Part shown: piece by piece, positions 6,560-9,926 of the stretch | How positions within the stretch are numbered: the stretch's first letter is position 1 | How the letters are laid out: the number at the start of each line of letters is the position of its first letter | The notes under the pieces: model-generated | What the model saw: only the letters and a program-made list of their open reading frames with translations | What the model was told of the DNA's origin: nothing | The model's database searches: none | Program-made: the position numbers and the translations under genes | Assembly: GCA_035542155.1 (NCBI GenBank) | Contig: DATKLX010000098.1 | Span: 1 to 9,926 of the forward strand | Direction: 5' to 3' | DNA length: 9,926 bases | Source of the DNA: DATKLX01 sp035542155 | Lineage (GTDB): Bacteria; Chloroflexota; Anaerolineae; Anaerolineales; Anaerolineaceae

Positions 6560-6844
6560 ATGATCCGAAAAATCGTGCAGTATCAGGTCAAGAAGGAAAA
6601 ATTAAACGATGTGATCCAGGCTGTCCGGGAGTTTGTCGAAGCGGTCCAGGACCAGGAACCCGAAACTGTTTATACTGCCTATCGGGCGGGTCCAGGGTGG
6701 GATTTCGTCCATTTTATGGCTTTTCCAGATGAAGAAGCAGAAATCCTGCACCAGTCCGCGCCCTATACTTTGAAATTAACCGACATCCTTTCTCCGGCCT
6801 GCGAGCAAGAGCCCGTTTATACTGAATTATTTGTGATCCAATAA
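6560..6844 (+). CDS. Antibiotic biosynthesis monooxygenase (ABM) fold protein
   Basis: A 94-aa protein that fits the dimeric alpha/beta ABM fold: first strand IRKIVQYQV, helix KLNDVIQAVREFVEAVQ, strand VYTAYRAG, then WDFVHFMAFPDEEAEILHQSAPYTLKL, where HF..F.DE.AE..H is the usual family pattern (His51 and His64), and a last strand EPVYTELFVI. Family members include quinol monooxygenases and haem-degrading enzymes as well as many of unknown role; no substrate can be given. The ATG at 6560 follows GGGGAG (6548-6553) by 6 nt. A 5-codon reading frame (ATG at 6546) ends in a TGA that overlaps this start, perhaps by chance. The gene appears to be monocistronic, with its own candidate promoter at 6534. 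Confidence 0.82.
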   Translation: MIRKIVQYQVKKEKLNDVIQAVREFVEAVQDQEPETVYTAYRAGPGWDFVHFMAFPDEEAEILHQSAPYTLKLTDILSPACEQEPVYTELFVIQ

Positions 6845-6879
6845 AAACTTCCACACTGGTAGTCTGAGCCGAAATTCGT

Positions 6880-6885
6880 TACAAT
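6880..6885 (+). promoter_or_regulatory. Candidate -10 box (TACAAT) for the transglutaminase-like gene
   Basis: TACAAT occurs in the 91-nt gap after the ABM gene. A transcript starting near 6892 would include the strong GGAGG at 6925-6929, which argues for translation starting at the TTG at 6936 and not at the TTG at 6885 that overlaps the box. The -35 region (TGGTAG-like) is poor. Confidence 0.35.
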
Positions 6886-6935
6886 TGACCCACGAAATCC
6901 CGACAGCCAGTTACCTTCACTATCGGAGGATCGCA

Positions 6936-7595
6936 TTGGGGAAAGAACGGCTCGAAGATCATCTGAATCCTGAACAATACGAGCTATGGAAGTCCCTGGA
7001 CACGCCGCTGGAGATCCAGGCTTTCCTGGACGGTATCCCGTACAGCCCCGAAAATCGCAACCGCAGCCCACTGGAGGTTCTCCAGGACCGGCAGGCCCAC
7101 TGCCTGGATGGGGCACTTTTTGGCGCAGCCGCCTTGAGACGAATAGGGTATTCTCCCCTGGTAATCGATCTCTATCCAGATCCTGGTCAGGATGACGATC
7201 ACGTCCTGGCGATCTACCGTCTGGATGGCGCATACGGCGCAGTCGCCAAATCCAATTACGTAGGTCTGCGCTACCGCGAGCCGATCTACCGAACCCTGCG
7301 CGAGCTGGTCATCTCCTATTTCGAGGTCTACTATAATATTCATGGCAAAAAGACCCTGCGAATGTTTACTTCTCCTCTGAATTTGAAACATTTCGACCGG
7401 ATGAACTGGGAATCTGATCCGGCAGGCGCGGACGCGATTGAAGCCAGATTGAAGACGGCGCGGCGAACGCATCTGCTCAAACCGGCCATGATTGCCAGGC
7501 TTGCCCCGGTCGACGAGCGATCCTTTACAGCAGGGATGCAGGGATCCAATCCGGACGGGTTGTACCAACCGAAGGTTGGAGCCGAAGAAGTTTGA
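6936..7595 (+). CDS. Transglutaminase-like protein with Cys-His-Asn site
   Basis: A 219-aa soluble protein of a conserved bacterial family without assigned function. The segment RQAHCLDGALFGAAALRR (Cys56 at the start of a helix), then GYSPLVIDLYP, DDDHVLAIYR (His89) and GAVAKSNYVG (Asn107) follow the order and spacing of a papain/transglutaminase-like core, with Asn107 in the place of the usual Asp. It would therefore be a thiol enzyme, possibly a peptidase or amide-forming enzyme, but this is inferred from the motif order. The later part (REPIYRTLRELVISYFEVYYN) is strongly conserved in relatives as I remember them. The start is a TTG at 6936 because GGAGG (6925-6929) lies 6 nt upstream; an alternative TTG at 6885 would add 17 residues without a good site. 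The next gene begins about 50 nt on. Confidence 0.72.
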   Translation: MGKERLEDHLNPEQYELWKSLDTPLEIQAFLDGIPYSPENRNRSPLEVLQDRQAHCLDGALFGAAALRRIGYSPLVIDLYPDPGQDDDHVLAIYRLDGAYGAVAKSNYVGLRYREPIYRTLRELVISYFEVYYNIHGKKTLRMFTSPLNLKHFDRMNWESDPAGADAIEARLKTARRTHLLKPAMIARLAPVDERSFTAGMQGSNPDGLYQPKVGAEEV

Positions 7596-7648
7596 GAGCG
7601 GGTCAAATGAAGGCATCCTTCATCACTCTTCAGGAGAGAGAAAAACGA

Positions 7649-8164
7649 ATGATATTATCAAAGAAGCGAGACCCCAGGTTCATCACTGTACGTCGCGGAG
7701 GCACCCTCCAAGACTCCGATCATCACCTACTTGCGGTATGGGCGGCCGATTGCGCACAGCATGTATTGTACTTATTCGAGGAAATGCAACCCAATGACAA
7801 CCGGCCGCGTCGAGCCATCGAATTGGTTCGCGCTTGGACGCGAGGTGAAACTACGATGACTGAAGCGCGTACGGCCGCAGGCTTCGCCAACGCTGCAGCC
7901 AGAGGGTTGGACGGAGCCGCTCGGCACGCCGCGCACGCTGCGGGCCAAGCAGCGGCGGTGGCGCATGTTGCCGCCCACGAGCTCGGCGCTGCGGCCTACG
8001 CAATCAAGGCCGTGCGGACAGCCGCGCCAAAGGGGGAGAGCGAGTCCGCTGGCCGCCGGGAATGCCAGTGGCAGCGCGAGCAGCTTCCGGAAGCGATCCG
8101 CGACCTTGTCCTGGATGATCAGCGACTGCGAAACAAAATCTGCTGGTCGGTGTTCGACTGCTAA
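7649..8164 (+). CDS. Imm-5-like putative immunity protein
   Basis: A 171-aa soluble, helix-rich protein. The start KKRDPRFITVRRGGTL, then HHLLAVWAADCAQHVLYLFEE, NRPRRAIELVRAWTRGE, an alanine/histidine-rich middle (AARHAAHAAGQAAAVAHVAAH, ELGAAAYAIKAV), and the end LVLDDQRLRN with CWSVFD match my memory of the Imm-5-like putative immunity family, some members of which are misnamed as SbcC. Immunity proteins protect the cell from a cognate polymorphic toxin, but direct evidence for this family is slight and no toxin gene is visible. I chose the ATG at 7649 because relatives begin near KKRDPRF and GAGAG (7636-7640) is 8 nt upstream; ATG 7607 and TTG 7592 are possible alternatives. It is the last intact gene before rearranged DNA, and its alanine-rich middle is locally GC-rich. 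Confidence 0.75.
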   Translation: MILSKKRDPRFITVRRGGTLQDSDHHLLAVWAADCAQHVLYLFEEMQPNDNRPRRAIELVRAWTRGETTMTEARTAAGFANAAARGLDGAARHAAHAAGQAAAVAHVAAHELGAAAYAIKAVRTAAPKGESESAGRRECQWQREQLPEAIRDLVLDDQRLRNKICWSVFDC

Positions 8165-8175
8165 GCGATGACTGA

Positions 8176-8355
8176 TCTACAACAGTCATCCAAGCATTTC
8201 GTTCGCTTCCATGCCCTGTTGACGCGGCAGTGCTTAAAGAAGACTTTGCTAGCTATTTACTTGACTGCATCCGCGAAGGAATTCACCAGCGTAGAGACGG
8301 CTGGATTGACGATGACCTTGCCTTTACCAGAGGGTGGGGCTTTGATCTTAGCTAG
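8176..8355 (+). pseudogene. Fragment of an alpha/beta-hydrolase gene
   Basis: One frame (codons starting at 8176, stop TAG 8353-8355) encodes about 59 residues including VDAAVLKEDFASYLLDCIRE, then DGWIDDDLAFTRGWGFDLS. The DGWIDDDLAFTR.WGFDL block matches the cap region that lies just before the acid-residue strand in a common group of bacterial alpha/beta-hydrolases, as I remember them. The N-terminal nucleophile part and the C-terminal Asp/His part are both missing, and no start codon with a ribosome binding site precedes it. It is thus a decayed gene remnant, cut at its 3' side about where the insertion sequence begins. A 74-aa frame beginning at 8168 overlaps it but has no recognisable content. 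The gap between 8165 and 8457 otherwise holds only the left flank of the IS. Confidence 0.65.
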
Positions 8356-8388
8356 TTTTTGGTGCAAAAGGCGGCCAGTTTACGCAAC

Positions 8389-8418
8389 TTGACAAAAGAA
8401 TAGCCTCTTTGGTAGAAG
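8389..8418 (+). promoter_or_regulatory. Candidate transposase promoter
   Basis: TTGACA (8389-8394), a perfect -35, is followed after 18 nt by TAGAAG (8413-8418), a modest -10. It lies 40 nt before the transposase ATG, inside the left flank of the element. Confidence 0.45.
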
Positions 8419-8420
8419 TT

Positions 8421-8455
8421 AGGCGCCAACCCATACTTTTCCCGCAGAGGCGCCT
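8421..8455 (+). repeat. GGCGCC inverted repeat over the transposase ribosome binding site
   Basis: AGGCGCC (8421-8427) and GGCGCCT (8449-8455) are exact reverse complements, separated by 21 nt. The second copy is part of the self-complementary AGGCGCCT (8448-8455) and overlaps the only ribosome-binding-like sequence (GAGG, 8447-8450), 7 nt before the ATG at 8458. In an mRNA that begins upstream of 8421 the stem could hide that site. Confidence 0.45.
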
Positions 8456-8457
8456 TA

Positions 8458-9753
8458 ATGTTACAAGATCGGTACGAACCTGACAAGATCTTCACGGATA
8501 TTCTCCAACTGACCCACGAGATGGATCCCATCCTGGCTCAGATTGATCAGCTCTTAGAAGACGACGCACTTTACCAATTGATCCGCCATGACCTGGCCAA
8601 ACGCTTTCCCAAGACTGAGCAAACCGGGCGCAATTCCACCCCTGTGGAGGTCATCCTGCGCACGCTGGCCGTGAAACGCCTGTATCGGTTGAGCTATGAG
8701 CAGACCGAATATCAAGTGCGCGACAGCTTAGTCTTGCGCCAGTTTTGCCGGGTGTACCTGAACGAGGTGCCCGACGATACCACCTTGTTGCGCTGGGCAG
8801 GCCTGATCCAACCGGACAGCCTGGAGCGCTTCAACCAGCGCTTGACCGAGCTAGCCACCCAGTTGAAGGTCACCCAGGGACGCAAACTGCGCACGGATGG
8901 CACGGTGGTCGAAACCAACATTCATCCACCCTCCGACAGCAGCTTGTTGGCCGATGGGGTCCGGGTTTTGGGACGGACCCTGAGCCGGACCAGGCAGGTG
9001 CTGGGCCAGTCGAGGCAACTGGGACCCGAAGTGTTTCGCAACCGGGTGCGCAGTGCGCGTCGCTTAGCTCGCCAGGTCGGGGAAGCTATGCGGCGCACGA
9101 GCGATGCAGCCAAAGCCGAAGGGCTGCAGGCCTATCGTCGGCTGGTGCAGACCGCCCGTCAGACCCTCTCGCAGGCGCACCAGGTCCTCCCGGTGCTCAA
9201 ACAGCAGACTGGGAAAACCGCCAAAACCTTGACCCAGACCCTGGAAACCTTCCTCCCGCGGGTGGAACAAGTGGTCGAGCAAACCACCCGCCGCGTGTTT
9301 GACCAGGAAAAAGTGCCGGCTGGAGAGAAGATCGTCAGCCTGTTCGAAGCTCATAGCGATATCATCCGTCGCAACAAGGCCCAAAAACCGACGGAATACG
9401 GCCACAAAGTCTGGTTGGATGAGGTGGAGGGTGGGGTGGTCACCCGTTGGAAGGTCCTGGAAGGCAACCCTGATGATGGTCAGCAATGGCCCACCAGCCT
9501 GGAACAGCACCAGCAGCGTTTTGGTCATCCTCCCTACCAGGCCAGCGGGGATCGTGGGGTTCACTCACCCGAAAATGAGCGGACTGCTAAGGAAAAAGGG
9601 GTGCAGCGGATCATCTTGCCCCAACCTGGCTATAAGAGCCAGGAGCGCAAGGAGCACGAGAAACAGCCCTGGTTTCGGCGGGGGCGGAACTGGCACTCTG
9701 GAGTGGAAGGTCGGATCAGTGTGCTCACCCGCACCTGCGGTGTGGGCAGGTGA
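8458..9753 (+). CDS. DDE transposase of ISNCY/IS1182-like element, early stop near the C-terminus
   Basis: A 431-aa frame encoding most of a DDE transposase, which cuts and joins the element's ends. The N-terminal DNA-binding part includes TPVEVILRTLAVKRLYRLSYEQ (an IS5-type helix pattern), then LRTDGTVVETNIHPPSDSSLLADG (Asp147), a long helical, Arg/Gln-rich insertion (residues 165-285), SGDRGVHSPENE (Asp365) and WHSGVEGRISVL (Glu417), so the three catalytic residues are present. After ISVL the frame reads into TRTCGVGR and a TGA at 9751, whereas the usual end of the family continues in the +1 frame (see next entry). Start: ATG 8458 with GAGG 7 nt upstream. The enzyme made from this frame lacks about 40 residues and is probably inactive or relies on frameshifting. 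Confidence 0.88.
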   Translation: MLQDRYEPDKIFTDILQLTHEMDPILAQIDQLLEDDALYQLIRHDLAKRFPKTEQTGRNSTPVEVILRTLAVKRLYRLSYEQTEYQVRDSLVLRQFCRVYLNEVPDDTTLLRWAGLIQPDSLERFNQRLTELATQLKVTQGRKLRTDGTVVETNIHPPSDSSLLADGVRVLGRTLSRTRQVLGQSRQLGPEVFRNRVRSARRLARQVGEAMRRTSDAAKAEGLQAYRRLVQTARQTLSQAHQVLPVLKQQTGKTAKTLTQTLETFLPRVEQVVEQTTRRVFDQEKVPAGEKIVSLFEAHSDIIRRNKAQKPTEYGHKVWLDEVEGGVVTRWKVLEGNPDDGQQWPTSLEQHQQRFGHPPYQASGDRGVHSPENERTAKEKGVQRIILPQPGYKSQERKEHEKQPWFRRGRNWHSGVEGRISVLTRTCGVGR

Positions 9754-9877
9754 ACGTCGGTTTGGGCTGGATCGCTGCCGGGATCATGACCAAACGGGCT
9801 TCGAGAAATGGGTCGGTTGGGGTGTGATCGCTGCCAATCTGTTCGTGATCGGCAGAAGGGTGGCTGCGAAGGCGTGA
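9752..9877 (+). pseudogene. Displaced C-terminal end of the transposase, other frame
   Basis: The frame starting at GAA 9752 reads ERRFGLDRCRDHDQTGFEKW, then VGWGVIAANLFVIGRR and AAKA before TGA at 9875-9877. RRFGLDRCR.H...GFE.WVGWGVIA is the usual C-terminus of this transposase family and should follow ISVL directly after one residue. Here 28 nt lie between them in place of 3, a surplus of 25 nt that includes a perfect inverted repeat (9732-9752). The reading frame is broken, so this is an insertion mutation unless ribosomes shift at the hairpin. Confidence 0.7.
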
Positions 9878-9926
9878 TCAATTGGTAAAGTTCAAGCAAA
9901 ATTCGATAGGCAATTTGCCTGTTGTC

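Larger units (their letters stand above)
8356..9926 (+). mobile_element. Insertion sequence, ISNCY/IS1182-like, left end approximate
   Basis: The element is recognised by its transposase gene and by the broken hydrolase on its left. The left limit is put just after the point where hydrolase similarity ends (near 8355); the first bases (TTTTTGGTGC) may be the terminal repeat, since the right-hand sequence read in reverse has ATTTTGCTTGA, but this similarity is weak. The transposase reading ends at 9877, and the right end and target duplication lie close to or beyond the window edge. Confidence 0.55.

Noticed and set aside
6984..7616. Open frame of 210 codons on the minus strand
   Set aside because: It mirrors the transglutaminase-like gene, which has a good ribosome binding site and conserved motifs.
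8168..8392. A 74-codon frame starting at ATG 8168
   Set aside because: It overlaps the hydrolase fragment in another frame, has no recognisable sequence, and runs into the IS flank.
8745..9302. Open frame of 185 codons in the +2 frame inside the transposase gene
   Set aside because: It is rich in Pro, Gly and Ser as expected of a shifted frame of GC-rich DNA; the transposase frame contains the DDE residues.
9908..9920. Palindrome AGGCAA-T-TTGCCT near the right edge
   Set aside because: It could be an IS terminal structure or a short terminator, but the window ends 6 nt later and no matching sequence is evident at the left end, so it cannot be assigned.

Overview
The window looks like a chromosomal stretch from an uncultured or poorly studied bacterium, most plausibly of the phylum Chloroflexota (Anaerolineae-like). 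This is an inference from the mix of protein families, the moderately GC-rich sequence, strong GGAGG-type ribosome binding sites and small co-oriented operons. No rRNA, tRNA or marker gene confirms it. No CRISPR array, tRNA or rRNA was seen.

Layout. At 1-1679 (+) lie the 3' end of an endonuclease/exonuclease/phosphatase-fold protein, a conserved helical (TPR-like) protein and a class I SAM-dependent methyltransferase, closely spaced and probably co-transcribed. At 1767-1934 (+) is a tiny basic, cysteine-containing single-span membrane protein with its own candidate promoter. At 2037-5137 (-) are three genes read right to left: an unrecognised 177-aa soluble protein, a PAP2-type membrane phosphatase and an amidase-signature hydrolase. 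A divergent intergenic region (5138-5236) separates them from a compact plus-strand operon at 5237-6454: a CoA-binding Rossmann protein followed by two membrane-anchored proteins. The second of these is GerW/YtfJ-like, and the first appears to be a diverged, glycine-poor copy of it. A perfect 13-bp hairpin (6491-6526) ends that operon.

At 6560-8164 (+) are a small antibiotic-biosynthesis-monooxygenase-fold protein, a transglutaminase-like Cys/His protein that probably starts at TTG, and a protein resembling the Imm-5-like putative immunity family with no toxin gene beside it.

From 8165 to the end the DNA looks rearranged. A short fragment of an alpha/beta-hydrolase gene (8176-8355) stops abruptly, and an insertion sequence follows. 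Its DDE transposase (ISNCY/IS1182-like) carries a palindromic insertion of about 25 nt near the C-terminus that introduces a stop and shifts the frame, so this copy is probably inactive or needs frameshifting. The right end of the element is not resolved within the window.

No single large new system is evident. The most interesting items are the tandem membrane-anchored GerW-like pair with a CoA-binding partner, the orphan immunity-like gene next to the IS-truncated hydrolase remnant, and the hairpin insertion that breaks the transposase.
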